A DNA stretch of 64,000 nt from Geomonas edaphica (GCF_004917075.1 NZ_SSYB01000005.1:434001-498000); one strand, 5' to 3'. Shown: positions 20,129 through 29,786, numbered from the stretch's first letter. Translations and numbers: made by a program. The notes: generated by a model from the sequence alone, not told the origin.

Positions 20129-20791
20129 ATGTTGCGAGTGGTGTTGTTGTTAACCGTGGTGCTCATGGCAGGCTGCGCCTCGCGGGTCCCCGTCGCGGTT
20201 AACCATCCGCTGACCACCCAGAAAAAGGCCAAGGCCGCCCATCACTGGGATGTCTTAGCCGACGACATCGCGCGCCAGACCCAGGTCGCCGTCTCCCGTC
20301 CCGGAAACGCTCTGAAGGACCAGGAGCTCTACATCCAGCCCGGTGGAAAGACCGCCTTCGACCACGCCTTCAGAAACTTCCTCATCACCCGGCTCGTGAA
20401 CCGGGGTGTCGCGGTCACCTCCGACGCGGCCAAGGGGAAAGGGGTGAGCTACGAGACCCAACTGGTGCGGCACGAAAGCAGCCGCTATACCCACGTTCCC
20501 GGCACCCTGACAGCGCTCACCGCCGGGATCTGGGTGGTGCGGGACATCGCGGGGGACGCCTCCTCGGCCATTCCCGCCACCATCGGGATCGCCGGGCTTG
20601 CCGACTATGCCCTCGGGCTCTACGCGGGGGAGGCCACGCATACCGAGCTGGTGGTCACCACTACCATCATGGACCAGTCCAGGTACCTCTTCAGGAAGAC
20701 GGACATCTACTACATCGAGGACGATGACGTGGACCTCTTCGCCGAGGTTTCCGAGGGACCGGTCAAGCAACTGGGGGTGGTGGGACGATGA
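20129..20791 (+). CDS. Predicted outer-membrane lipoprotein of unknown family
   Basis: This 220-residue protein begins with a lipoprotein signal ending in the lipobox LMAGC, so it should be lipidated. The mature part is soluble and mixed alpha/beta. A glycine/alanine-rich hydrophobic stretch (about 145-175, AIPATIGIAGLADYALGLY) could insert into membrane. The start at 20129 has GGAGG at 20115-20119. Its 3' end overlaps the next lipoprotein gene by ATGA, so the two are translationally coupled and probably act together. No named domain is recognised. Confidence 0.75.
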   Translation: MLRVVLLLTVVLMAGCASRVPVAVNHPLTTQKKAKAAHHWDVLADDIARQTQVAVSRPGNALKDQELYIQPGGKTAFDHAFRNFLITRLVNRGVAVTSDAAKGKGVSYETQLVRHESSRYTHVPGTLTALTAGIWVVRDIAGDASSAIPATIGIAGLADYALGLYAGEATHTELVVTTTIMDQSRYLFRKTDIYYIEDDDVDLFAEVSEGPVKQLGVVGR

Positions 20792-21324
20792 CAAGACTCT
20801 TTCTTCTATGCCTTGCGCTTCTTTGCGCCGGTTGTGCCCTCTTCCAGACGCGCGTGGAAGACTTCGCCGATCCCATAGTGCGGTCCAATTACCGGGCCGT
20901 CGACCGGATGCTGCAGGCGCCCGCCGTGGGCCAGACGCTCAACAAGCGCAGGCCGATCGTGGTCGCGTCGCTCGTGAACATCGACGACCTGAACAGCTCG
21001 CGCCTCGGCAGGATGCTTTCCGAGCAGCTCGCCACCCGCCTGACCCAGAACGGCTACCAGGTGGTGGAACTGAAGATGCGTGACAGCATCTTTGTCAAGC
21101 AGTCGCAGGGGGAGCTGCTCCTTTCCCGCGAGATCAAGGACATCACCCTGACGCACCAGGCCCAGGCGGTCCTCGTCGGGACCTACGCCATCGCCAACGG
21201 GCGGGTGTACATCACGGTGAAGCTGGTGGGGATGAAGGACAACACGGCCATCGCCGCCGAGGACTACGTCCTGCCGATGGACAGCAACGTGAGGTCCCTT
21301 CTCTGGGTCACCTCGAATCGATAG
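20788..21324 (+). CDS. FlgO-family outer-membrane lipoprotein
   Basis: This 178-residue lipoprotein has lipobox LCAGC. The mature domain matches the FlgO type: SNYRAVDRML, RPIVVASLVNIDDL, LGRMLSEQLATRLTQNGYQV, SIFVKQSQGELLLSREIKDI and QAVLVGTYAIA. FlgO in Vibrio is an outer-membrane lipoprotein needed for normal flagellar motility, but family members also occur outside flagellar loci, as here. It overlaps the upstream lipoprotein by 4 nt. A surface-organelle or envelope role is inferred. Confidence 0.85.
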   Translation: MTRLFLLCLALLCAGCALFQTRVEDFADPIVRSNYRAVDRMLQAPAVGQTLNKRRPIVVASLVNIDDLNSSRLGRMLSEQLATRLTQNGYQVVELKMRDSIFVKQSQGELLLSREIKDITLTHQAQAVLVGTYAIANGRVYITVKLVGMKDNTAIAAEDYVLPMDSNVRSLLWVTSNR

Positions 21325-21355
21325 TCGGTACAACTCAAAAAGAAACGGAGAAACT

Positions 21356-21994
21356 ATGCGAAGTGCTGGAATGCGCATGGCCTTGTCGGGGGTGATCACC
21401 CTGCTGGCGGTATCGACCGCCGCTGCCGACAGCGCCTATTTTTCGGTCAAGGGGGGGGCGTTTCTGCCCAGCGGCAAGGAACACGGCACCGCCAACAGTC
21501 TGAAGAGTTTCGATACCGGGTACGCGGCGGAGGTTGCCTTCGGCTATCGCCCCGAGTCGTACGCGGCGCTCGAGCTCGGCACCGGGGTCTACAGCGCATC
21601 GGGTACGGTGACCGATTCGGTGGCCCGCAGCGAGAAGACCCTCTACGGCGTCCCGGTCACCCTGACCGCCAAGGCGATTCTCGAGCTGGAAAAGTTGGAA
21701 CTCTTCGCCGGTGCCGGTGCCGGGTACTACTTCACCTTCATCGATCAGAAGCTCTCCTTCACCAACGGAGGCATCCCGCCGGTGGACGAGAGCAGCCACG
21801 GCAGCGCCCTGGGTTACCACCTGGTGGCGGGGGGGGATCTGAAGCTCAGCGAGAACTTCCGGCTTGGGGCAGATTTCAAGTGGTTCTCGGTGAAACCGGA
21901 CCTGGAGCTCACCGATGCCCAGAACGTGAAGAAAAGCTCGAGCTGGGACCTCGGCGGGACCACGGTGAGTCTGGGCTTCAAGTACCTGTACTGA
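21356..21994 (+). CDS. Small outer-membrane beta-barrel protein
   Basis: This 212-residue protein has a Sec signal (to about residue 24, ending TAAAD). Alternating strands with Gly and aromatic residues suit an eight-stranded barrel of the OmpA/OmpW-like superfamily. It ends in LGFKYLY, an outer-membrane C-terminal signature with a final aromatic residue. It lies 31 bp after the FlgO-like gene on the same strand and is followed by a terminator, so it probably closes a three-gene envelope operon. No substrate is known. Confidence 0.78.
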   Translation: MRSAGMRMALSGVITLLAVSTAAADSAYFSVKGGAFLPSGKEHGTANSLKSFDTGYAAEVAFGYRPESYAALELGTGVYSASGTVTDSVARSEKTLYGVPVTLTAKAILELEKLELFAGAGAGYYFTFIDQKLSFTNGGIPPVDESSHGSALGYHLVAGGDLKLSENFRLGADFKWFSVKPDLELTDAQNVKKSSSWDLGGTTVSLGFKYLY

Positions 21995-22018
21995 CCGGGA
22001 GCCGGATCGGATAAAAAG

Positions 22019-22057
22019 AAGAGGGGATGCGCCTTAGCGCATCCCCTCTTTGCGTTT
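22019..22057. terminator. Strong terminator between convergent genes
   Basis: A perfect 14-bp stem (AAGAGGGGATGCGC, loop CTTA) is followed by TTGCGTTTT on the plus strand. It lies between the barrel gene and the convergent cohesin-like lipoprotein gene and may serve both. Confidence 0.9.
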
Positions 22058-22085
22058 TACTGGACCTTCCCCCGCGGGAGGGACG

Positions 22086-23261
22086 CTAGTGGAGCATCGG
22101 CACCACCAACAGCGGGAGCTCGAAGTCGTTCGTCCCGTCGAAGCCGGTCACCCTGCTGTACGGAACGGTGAAGCTGGAGGCGACCGGGATCACGCCGGGC
22201 TCGGCCACGTACGTGACGGCGGCGAACTCTCCCACCGCGAAGCCGGGTGAGCTGATGATGGCGAGGATGAGGGTGTCCGGCGCGATGTAATTGATCCCCG
22301 GCGCGGCCGCCTGTCCGGCGACCCCGTAGAGCGAGACGAGCGCTTCGCCGTTGTTTCCGGTCTTAAGCGTCACGCCGGCGGGAAGCTTGAGCGTCATCTG
22401 GATCGAGGTGACCGGCGCGGAGGCGGTTCCCGTCGTGGCGAGGTAGAGGGTGCCGGTGTAGTACCCGACCGCCGCGATCCCCGCCGAGATCGTGGTTACC
22501 CCGGTCCTGTTGTGGGTGCCGTCGGCGAGAAAGGCGCCGGCCGCCGTCTCAAAGTTGGCGACCGTCGCGGCTGAGAGCCGGCCGTTCAGGGTGAGGTCAG
22601 CGGCAAAGCTGTTGAGAACGGTGGAGAGCGAGGAGGCCGCCGAGAGCTTGGAGAGGGCAGCGAGCGCGATGGTGTAGTCTCGCTGCTGCTGGGTCGCGCC
22701 GCTCATCGCGATCACGGTCGGCGCCACCGGGCGGGTGGCGAGGATGTCGAACGGGAAGAGGTTCGAGAGCAGGGCGTTCGCCGAGGCGATGGCGGTCTCG
22801 GTGAGGACGCTGCCGCTTCCGGCGGCGAGTGCCTTCCTCGTTGCGAGCTCGGTGAGCGGGGTGACGCTTGCCTGCACCGTGTTGCCCGCGTTGGCGATCA
22901 CAGCCACGGCACGCAGCGGCGCGGAGGTGCCGATGGCGAGCGTCGCGCCGGTCGCTTCGTCGGTGTAGCTGCCGGTGGCCTCAACAATAACGATCCCCTT
23001 GTAGGAACCGAGATCGGCCGTGTAGTAGCCGGTGCTGTCGGTTAAGGCGCTGGTGAGGAAGATCTTGGTTGCCGTGTCCCCGTTCGCCCCCGGTGTGTAG
23101 AGCTTCACCTCTCCCTGGATGGGGCCCTTGGAAACCACGCCGGACACGGTGGTATGGGGAGGGCCGCTCGGGCCTGTCCCGGAGGTGCTCCCCCCTCCGC
23201 CGCATCCGGCGATGAGGGCGAAGAGGGTAAAGATTTTGGCGAGTAGAAGAGTTGTACGCAT
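22086..23261 (-). CDS. Surface lipoprotein with cohesin-like C-terminal region
   Basis: This 391-residue protein has lipobox LIAGC (Cys20) and then a Gly/Ser linker. A carboxypeptidase-regulatory-like beta domain follows (about 35-110, SGVVSKGPIQGEVKLY), then an Ala-rich helical region (about 110-255). The final 130 residues resemble a cohesin-type beta sandwich (SIQMTLKLPAGV, then FAVGEFAAVTYV). The cohesin reading is inferred from pattern only. It lies 27 nt downstream of the gene for a 1611-residue dockerin-containing protein, so the two are probably co-transcribed. It may anchor that protein at the cell surface. Confidence 0.65.
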   Translation of the reverse strand: MRTTLLLAKIFTLFALIAGCGGGGSTSGTGPSGPPHTTVSGVVSKGPIQGEVKLYTPGANGDTATKIFLTSALTDSTGYYTADLGSYKGIVIVEATGSYTDEATGATLAIGTSAPLRAVAVIANAGNTVQASVTPLTELATRKALAAGSGSVLTETAIASANALLSNLFPFDILATRPVAPTVIAMSGATQQQRDYTIALAALSKLSAASSLSTVLNSFAADLTLNGRLSAATVANFETAAGAFLADGTHNRTGVTTISAGIAAVGYYTGTLYLATTGTASAPVTSIQMTLKLPAGVTLKTGNNGEALVSLYGVAGQAAAPGINYIAPDTLILAIISSPGFAVGEFAAVTYVAEPGVIPVASSFTVPYSRVTGFDGTNDFELPLLVVPMLH

Positions 23262-23288
23262 GTCCGTTCCCTTATGAAAGTTTGATGG

Positions 23289-26200
23289 TTACCATGTCAC
23301 CGCGCCGACCATCCTGGCGAGGATGATGAGCGCGTCGCTTGCGTCGAGTCTCCCGTCGGGGAGCGGCTTGCCGTTTCTGAACGGGGCGAGGTCGGCATGG
23401 CGCAACTGCTGCGCCGTAGGCGTGATCTTGCCGACCGCGGCCTTCAGGCAGAGCTGGGCATCGGCGAGGTCGACCTTGCCGTCCAGGTTCATGTCTCCGT
23501 CCGGGTCGGTGGCGAAGCTCCAGGTGTAGTTTTGCAGCAGGCGATTTCCCGCCGGGTCCGTGATGGCACCGGTCAGGGTCGCCGTGTAGGTGGTGGCGTA
23601 GGCGAGCGGAGCGCTAAGGGTGAGGGTGGCGGTGTGGGTCGCCTGGTCGTAGCTGATCGCTCCGGGAACCGCCGGGGTCAGGTAGAAGGTGTTGCCGTTC
23701 ACCGTGGCCGGATCGACGTCCTTGCTGAAAACGACGCTCACCGTGTGGGTGGCGACCGAGAGCCGCACGGCGCCGTCTGCCGGTGTGGTGGAGCTTACCA
23801 CGGGGGGGACCAGGTCGACGGTCCAGGAATATGCCTTGGCCGGTGTCTCAACGTTGCCCGCGACGTCCTTTGCCGACACCGCGAAAGTGTGCTGCGCCGT
23901 CGAAAGTGCGCTGTAACTCACCGTGCAGGAGGTCGTCGTCGACGCGCTGCAGTTGCAGGGGGCAGAGACCCCGTCCAGGCTGCAGATGAAAGTGGCGGGC
24001 TCGTTCGCGCTGAAGCTGAAGGTCGCACTGGAGAGGTTCGACAGCAGCGACGGCTTCGCAGTTATGGTGGTTACCGGCGCGACGTTGTCGATCACCACGT
24101 TCACCGAGGCGGGGGGCGACTGCTGGTTCCCGGCGTTGTCGGTCACCGTCGCCTGCACCGTGTAGCTGCCGTCGGGGAGGGCGCCGCTTGTGTAGCTCCA
24201 GCTCTTGTTGCCGCTGTTGTAGAAGGGGGTGCCGGTCACCGACTGGCCGAGGGCGTTCACGATGGCGATGGTGATCTGCTTCACGCCGGTTCCCGGGGCC
24301 GGGTCGTCGGCGGTGCCGCTCACCGTGATCTGCTGCCCGGTCAGGTAGGGGGTCACAAGCGGCGTGATGGTCGAGGTGGGCGGGGTGGTGTCGATGGTCA
24401 CGCTCCGGCTGACCACCTGGGACGGGTTGCCGGTGACGGCGCCGGACAGGTTCGGGGCCACGTCGAGGGCGCGCGCCTGGATGGTGTAGTTGCCGTCCGC
24501 AGGGAACTGCCAGTTGTAGCTCCAGGCGGTGGAGCCGGCGGCATCCTGCCAGGAGACGGTTGCGGGAGGTGTCGCGCTCGGGAAGATGGCCACCTGGACC
24601 TTTTGCAGCGGAAGCCCGCCGGTTGCGGCCTGCGCCGTGCCGGTGATGAGGTGCGGGGAGCCGCTCCCGAGGAGCGCGCCGTCGGTAGGTCCCCCGAGGG
24701 CGACTTCGGGAAGCGGGTTGTTGACGATGAAGCTGCTCCCGGTCGTCGCGGCCTGCACGTTGCCTGCGTTGTCCACCGCCTGGGCCTGCACCGTGTAGGT
24801 GCCGTTCACCGGCAGGCTCCAGAGGTACCCCCAGCTCGACCAGGGAGCAGCCGGTGCGACACTCGTGTCGGTGGCCGCGTTCGCGCCGCCGCCGTTCACG
24901 GAGATGTTCACGCCGCTCACGCCCGAGACGGTGTCGGCGGCGCTCCCGGTGATCTGGTAGCTGATCCCGGAGAGCGGGGCGAGCGGGACGTTCACGCTGG
25001 AGGTCGGCTTGTTGTTCGCGTCCACGATCCAGCCGTAGCTCCTCGTGGTCGGAGCGCCGGTGCTGGTGTTGCCGGCGAGGTCGGTCCCCTGGACCGTGAA
25101 GAGGTGGGGGCCGTCGGCAAGTCCCGTGTAGCTTTTGGGACTGGTGCAGGAGGTGGTCACGCCGTCCAGGCTGCAGGCGAAGGTTGACGTTTCGTTGGCC
25201 GAGAAGGTGAAGCTCGCCGAGGTCAGCTGGGTGTAGGCCGCCGGTACCGTCGTGATGGTGGTCGCGGGCGGGGTCGTGTCTATGGTCCAGGTGTAGGTCT
25301 TGGCGGTGGTCTCCACGTTCCCCACCGTGTCGGTGGAGAGGACGCTGAAGGTGTGGCTGCCGTCGGGAAGCGCCGCGAAGGAGAAGGGGGAGCTGCAGGC
25401 GTTACTGATCCCGCTGTCGATCCGGCAGACCGAGGTGGAGCCCGCCTTGTCGACGGTGAAGCCGAAGGAGCCCGACGCGGTGCTGTCCAGAAGCGGCGGG
25501 AAGGACGTGATGGTGGTGACCGGCGGCGTGTTGTCCAGGGTCAGGTTGATGCTGGAGAGGGCGCTCTGCACGAAACCGTTTGTGTCGGTGGCGCGCGCCT
25601 TGATCACGTAGGGGCCGTTGGGCGGCAGCGGCGAGGCGGTCCAGCTGTAGCTCCACTGGGTCCACGAGTTGAGGGTCGGGCTCTTGGTGGCGCTCTGCCA
25701 GGTGGTACCGCCGTCGGTGGATACCTCCACCTTGGCGAGGGTTGCACCGGTGCCGGCGGAACCGTCGCTTTGGTTTCGGTCGATGGCGCTCCCCGCGATC
25801 AGCACCGGGCTCTTCCTCGTATCGCCACTCACCGGGGAGGTGATGGTCGCCTGGGGGGGATACCCCCCGGTGCCGATGAGGAACGTGGTCACCGGCTGGT
25901 TCACCGCGTCGGAGTGCACGGTGAGCGAGGCGGTCTTGTTGCCGGGGGCGACCGGGAGAAAGCCGACGGTGACGGTGCAGTAGTCCCCGGCCTCCACGGT
26001 CAGGTTCGGGAGCAGGGCGAGGTTGCACTCGCGCGCGCCCCCCTGGGTGATGCCGTAGAGCGCGGCGTCGGTTCCGGCAAGCGAGAGCGACGAGATCTTA
26101 AGCTGCAGCGTTCCCGTGTTCTGGAGGGAGAAGCTCACCTGTTTGGTGTCCCCTATGTTCACCTGGCCGAAGCTGTACGGGGCGGATGCAAGCGGCGCGG

Positions 26201-28124
26201 CGGGGGTGACCGCGGAGACCGCGCTCAGGTTCAGGTTGAAGACCCTGCCGGTCGCGGTGGCGGCGTACACCTTCTTCGTCGCCGCGTTCGCGCTCAGGGC
26301 GTTCACGTTCTTGTCGGTGAGGCCGGTGTTCATCGCGGTCCAGATGTCGCCGCCGTTGGTCGAGAAGAAGACCCCGCCGCCGGCGGTCCCGGCGGTGATG
26401 AAGTTCGGCACCCCGCCGGAGAGGGCGATCGACTTCACCACGATATTGGTGAGACCGCTGCTGCTTGCCACCCAGGTCGTCCCGTTGTCGCCGGACTTGA
26501 AGAGTCCCGCACCGGTCCCAAGGTAGAGGCTTACGCCGTCCGAGGCGACCGTGTACACCACGGTGTTGGTGAGCCCTGAGTTCACCTGGGTCCAGCTCGT
26601 CCCGTCCGAGCGGAACACCCCGCCGCCGTTGGTTCCGGCGAAGAGGTAGCCCCCCTTGAAGGTGAGCGTGGTGACGTCGCTGTTGGACGGCTGCCCGGCT
26701 CCGTAGGCGCTCCAGGTGTCGACGCCGTTCCAGACGAAGACCCCGAGCGAGGTGGCTGCGTGGAGCGTGGCACCTGCGTCGAGGGCGAGGGCGCGGACGT
26801 CGCTGGTCGGAAGGGTGGCGCTGATGTCGGTCCAACCGCCGCCGTCGTTCGTCGACCTGAAGACGCCGTTGCCGGAAGCGGCGTAAAGCGCCGTTCCGGT
26901 CGCGTCGTAGAGAAGCGCTGTGGCGAACATCCCTCCGGCCGCGTTGTCGATGGTGGCGCTCCAGCTGCTTCCGCTGTCGGTGGAACGATAGATCCCTCCG
27001 CCGGCGAACCCCGCCACCACGACGGTCGGATCGGTAGGCTTCACGGTCACCGCCCGCCCCTGTCGCAGCCCCGAGGAGAGAGAGGACCAGGCAGCACCGG
27101 TGCTTTTGAAGGCGCCCAGGGTGGTCGCCGCGTAGAGCGTGGTGCGGCTCGTCGGGATGTTAGCGAGCGCGTGCACCGCCGCACCCGGGGTGAGCCCGGA
27201 GGCGAAGGCGCTCCAGTTCCCCCAGTTACCCGAGGTGTAGCTCTGGCGGTATATCCCGTTCGCCGTTCCAGCGTAGAGCACCGTCGGTGCCGAGGGGTTG
27301 TCGACGAGGATGCTGGCAACCGCCTGGCTCCCCAGTGAGGCGGCGCCGTCCTGCGCCCAGGTCGCCGCGCCGTCGGTGGAGAGATACATCCCGGTGGCCG
27401 TTCCCACGAAGAGCGTGACCGGGGTCGTCGCGGCGTAGGCGAGGGAGAGGACGTCGGTGTCGGCTAGCGAGGTGTTCGCCGCGTTCCAGGTGGCGGCGCC
27501 GTCCGCGCTTTTGTAGACCCCGCCAGCGGTCGCCGCGTAGAGTACGCCCGGTGTCGACGGATCGACTAAGAGTGCGCGTACGTCCAGGCTCAAAAGACCT
27601 GTGTTCGCGGTGCTCCATGACGAGCCCCCCGTCGTGCTTTTGTACACGCCGGAGCCGGTTGCCGCGTAAACGGTTGCGGTGGAGAGTGGATCGATGGCGA
27701 TGGCGCGTACCGGCACCCCGGAAGCACCCGTCGAGGAGTCGTTCCAGGAGAGGCCGCCGTCGGCGCTTTTGAAGATACCCTGTGCCGTGGCCACGAAGAT
27801 CACCTTCGGGTCGACCGGGTGCACCGCCAGTGCCGCCACACGCCGGTTGGAGAGACCTCCGTTCAGCGCCGACCAGATGCTCCCCCCGTCGCTCATGCCG
27901 TACACGCCGCCGCCGTCGGCGCCGACGTAAATCGTGGCCGGAGTCGTTGGGGCCACCGCGAGGGCGGTGAGCGTCCCCTTGTTGGGGATAGGGGCCGGCC
28001 CGTTGCTCGACCAGTTGTTGAAGACCACCGCGGCGTCGGCGCCTGCGCAGGGCAACAGGGCCGCCGTCAGGGCCGTGAGCACGATGAGCCGGACGCGGCG
28101 CGCCAATGCAGCTGCAAGTTTCAT
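23289..28124 (-). CDS. Giant secreted protein: BNR/propeller repeats, Ig-like domains, dockerin
   Basis: This 1611-residue protein has a Sec signal (about 1-33). Domains in order: many BNR/Asp-box-type repeats of S-x-D/T-G-G-x-x-W form (about 40-640), a choice-of-anchor-D-like module (about 655-755, VNIGDTKQVSFSLQNTG), four or more Ig-like modules with paired TPPVTTIT-type edges, a Big_5 domain (about 1430-1535, PADGAVRLS), and a C-terminal dockerin-like module (about 1540-1611). The dockerin has two Ca-binding loops, DMNLDGKVDLADA and DGRLDASDA. The start at 28124 has a GGAGAGG site. It probably acts as an extracellular adhesin or scaffold. The cohesin-like lipoprotein gene follows in the same operon. 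Confidence 0.82.
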   Translation of the reverse strand: MKLAAALARRVRLIVLTALTAALLPCAGADAAVVFNNWSSNGPAPIPNKGTLTALAVAPTTPATIYVGADGGGVYGMSDGGSIWSALNGGLSNRRVAALAVHPVDPKVIFVATAQGIFKSADGGLSWNDSSTGASGVPVRAIAIDPLSTATVYAATGSGVYKSTTGGSSWSTANTGLLSLDVRALLVDPSTPGVLYAATAGGVYKSADGAATWNAANTSLADTDVLSLAYAATTPVTLFVGTATGMYLSTDGAATWAQDGAASLGSQAVASILVDNPSAPTVLYAGTANGIYRQSYTSGNWGNWSAFASGLTPGAAVHALANIPTSRTTLYAATTLGAFKSTGAAWSSLSSGLRQGRAVTVKPTDPTVVVAGFAGGGIYRSTDSGSSWSATIDNAAGGMFATALLYDATGTALYAASGNGVFRSTNDGGGWTDISATLPTSDVRALALDAGATLHAATSLGVFVWNGVDTWSAYGAGQPSNSDVTTLTFKGGYLFAGTNGGGVFRSDGTSWTQVNSGLTNTVVYTVASDGVSLYLGTGAGLFKSGDNGTTWVASSSGLTNIVVKSIALSGGVPNFITAGTAGGGVFFSTNGGDIWTAMNTGLTDKNVNALSANAATKKVYAATATGRVFNLNLSAVSAVTPAAPLASAPYSFGQVNIGDTKQVSFSLQNTGTLQLKISSLSLAGTDAALYGITQGGARECNLALLPNLTVEAGDYCTVTVGFLPVAPGNKTASLTVHSDAVNQPVTTFLIGTGGYPPQATITSPVSGDTRKSPVLIAGSAIDRNQSDGSAGTGATLAKVEVSTDGGTTWQSATKSPTLNSWTQWSYSWTASPLPPNGPYVIKARATDTNGFVQSALSSINLTLDNTPPVTTITSFPPLLDSTASGSFGFTVDKAGSTSVCRIDSGISNACSSPFSFAALPDGSHTFSVLSTDTVGNVETTAKTYTWTIDTTPPATTITTVPAAYTQLTSASFTFSANETSTFACSLDGVTTSCTSPKSYTGLADGPHLFTVQGTDLAGNTSTGAPTTRSYGWIVDANNKPTSSVNVPLAPLSGISYQITGSAADTVSGVSGVNISVNGGGANAATDTSVAPAAPWSSWGYLWSLPVNGTYTVQAQAVDNAGNVQAATTGSSFIVNNPLPEVALGGPTDGALLGSGSPHLITGTAQAATGGLPLQKVQVAIFPSATPPATVSWQDAAGSTAWSYNWQFPADGNYTIQARALDVAPNLSGAVTGNPSQVVSRSVTIDTTPPTSTITPLVTPYLTGQQITVSGTADDPAPGTGVKQITIAIVNALGQSVTGTPFYNSGNKSWSYTSGALPDGSYTVQATVTDNAGNQQSPPASVNVVIDNVAPVTTITAKPSLLSNLSSATFSFSANEPATFICSLDGVSAPCNCSASTTTSCTVSYSALSTAQHTFAVSAKDVAGNVETPAKAYSWTVDLVPPVVSSTTPADGAVRLSVATHTVSVVFSKDVDPATVNGNTFYLTPAVPGAISYDQATHTATLTLSAPLAYATTYTATLTGAITDPAGNRLLQNYTWSFATDPDGDMNLDGKVDLADAQLCLKAAVGKITPTAQQLRHADLAPFRNGKPLPDGRLDASDALIILARMVGAVTW

Positions 28125-28334
28125 GAGGACCTCTCCAGTCTTGGTTTCTGCACGCCCGTTGCGCTTCTTAAAGAAGCGACCGGTACTGTTAGACATTTCG
28201 GGAGAAGCAGGAAAAACATGAGAGGAAAGAGTTGCAATTTACTCATCCCTGTTTTAACTTTTCCGACACCGCTTAACATTGTGGCTTAAAGACCGCATGC
28301 GTCCTCATTGCTACTAAAAGGAAAACACCGCCGG

Positions 28335-29018
28335 ATGCACGATCCCAGAATACTCATAGTCGCCAATGATCCCGATGCTGGAAGCGCGTACCTTGATGCC
28401 ATTGCCAGAGCGGGGGCGCAGGGAGAGCTGGCACACTCATTTGAACAGATGGCCGAGATGGCCAAGGAGCGCTCTTACAACGGTTTCCTGATCGACATCC
28501 TCACCCTGGTGCGTTGCAGCAAGGAGGCGAAGGTCATCGCCTATGAGAGCATCAACCTCTTCCCGGTATTGCGGGTGAAGTGGGACCCGCGCGGAAAGAA
28601 GATAAAGCTGAGCCCGCTCGAACAGACTTTCTCACCCGACAGCGACGCCGCGCTGCGTTTTTTCATCGAAAGCCGCTGCAGACTCTTCCCGGCCCGTTCG
28701 CTGCGCCGGCACACCCGCAAACCGATCCATCTGAACCTCTGGTACAGTAGCGATCCCTCCTTCCCCGAAGCTGCGACGCACCGCTCCTTTGCGGTGAACC
28801 TCAGCATGGGCGGCCTCTTTCTCCACACCATGGAAGAGCTTGCGTGCGGTGCAACGGTCTGGCTGCGCCTTCTCGATATCGACCCGACTCCCATCGCCGC
28901 AACCGTGCGCTGGACCCAGCACTGGGGAGAGGGGCGCTGCGTCCCGGGAGCGGGGCTGCAGTTCGAGACGCTCACCGAGATGCAGCGAACCGAACTCACC
29001 CGTATCATCACCCCCTGA
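28335..29018 (+). CDS. Receiver-like/PilZ two-domain protein
   Basis: This 227-residue protein has an N-terminal receiver-like fold (about 1-115) without a clear acidic pocket (VANDPD, FLIDIL), so phosphorylation is doubtful. A C-terminal PilZ domain has both canonical c-di-GMP motifs, the arginines in RRHTR (about 127-131) and NLSMGG (about 157-162). It is the only one of the three PilZ proteins in this window with an intact second motif. A start at 28335 is preferred; a TTG at 28308 would add nine residues. It is divergent from the giant dockerin gene and 12 bp upstream of the TANGO2-family gene. Confidence 0.82.
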   Translation: MHDPRILIVANDPDAGSAYLDAIARAGAQGELAHSFEQMAEMAKERSYNGFLIDILTLVRCSKEAKVIAYESINLFPVLRVKWDPRGKKIKLSPLEQTFSPDSDAALRFFIESRCRLFPARSLRRHTRKPIHLNLWYSSDPSFPEAATHRSFAVNLSMGGLFLHTMEELACGATVWLRLLDIDPTPIAATVRWTQHWGEGRCVPGAGLQFETLTEMQRTELTRIITP

Positions 29019-29030
29019 CCGGAACTCCAC

Positions 29031-29786
29031 ATGTGCACGCTGCTACTTGCCTACCAGGCCCACCCGCAGTACCGGCTCGTCATCGCCGCCAACCGTGACG
29101 AATACTACCGTCGTCCCACCGCGCCGGCGCAGTTCTGGAAGGACGCACCGCACATCTATGCCGGCCGCGACCTGGTCCATGGCGGCACCTGGCTTGGCGT
29201 CACCACCACCGGACGCATCGCCGCGCTCACCAACTACCGCGATCCAAGCGATCTGCACCGTCACGGCCCCTCCCGCGGCAGGCTCGTGAGCGGCTTTCTC
29301 GAGGAGGATGCCGCGGCCGAAGCCTACGTGGCCAGCCTGCGCGCCTCCAGCCTCGCCTACGGCGGTTTCAACCTTCTTTTGTATGACGGCGAAGACCTCC
29401 TCTGTTATTCCAACAAAAGCGACCAGACGGTCCGCATCGAGCCCGGCATCCACGGGCTTTCCAACCATCTCCTGGACACCCCATGGCCGAAGGTGCGCTG
29501 CGGCAAGGAAGGGCTCGCCCGCATCCTCGCCGGGAAGAGTGTCGTCCCCGAGGACCTTTTCGCGCTGCTTGCCGACGAGACCCATCCTTCCGACGCAGAG
29601 CTTCCCGACACGGGCGTGGGGATCGACCTCGAGCGGCTTCTCTCCCCGGTCTTCGTCAAGAGTGCGGAGTACGGCACCCGCTGTTCGACCGTCTTACTGG
29701 TGGATCACGAGGGGAAGGCGACCTTCATCGAGCGTAGTTTCGAGGGTGGCGCGGTGCAGGATAGACGGGCGGAATTCAACTGGTGA
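29031..29786 (+). CDS. NRDE/TANGO2 family protein
   Basis: This 251-residue protein starts with MCTLLLAY and has the defining NRDE motif (about residues 22-25), then WLGVTTTGRIAALTNYR. That is the full Ntn-like NRDE/TANGO2 family pattern, with an N-terminal Cys that could act as a nucleophile. Family members have been linked to heme or lipid handling, but the bacterial function is not established. It is 12 bp downstream of the PilZ gene and probably shares its mRNA. A strong hairpin terminator follows. Confidence 0.85.
   Translation: MCTLLLAYQAHPQYRLVIAANRDEYYRRPTAPAQFWKDAPHIYAGRDLVHGGTWLGVTTTGRIAALTNYRDPSDLHRHGPSRGRLVSGFLEEDAAAEAYVASLRASSLAYGGFNLLLYDGEDLLCYSNKSDQTVRIEPGIHGLSNHLLDTPWPKVRCGKEGLARILAGKSVVPEDLFALLADETHPSDAELPDTGVGIDLERLLSPVFVKSAEYGTRCSTVLLVDHEGKATFIERSFEGGAVQDRRAEFNW

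Noticed and set aside
23397-25187. Plus-strand 596-codon open frame
   Set aside because: It is antisense to the giant dockerin protein, with Gly/Val/Arg-rich translation typical of a shadow.
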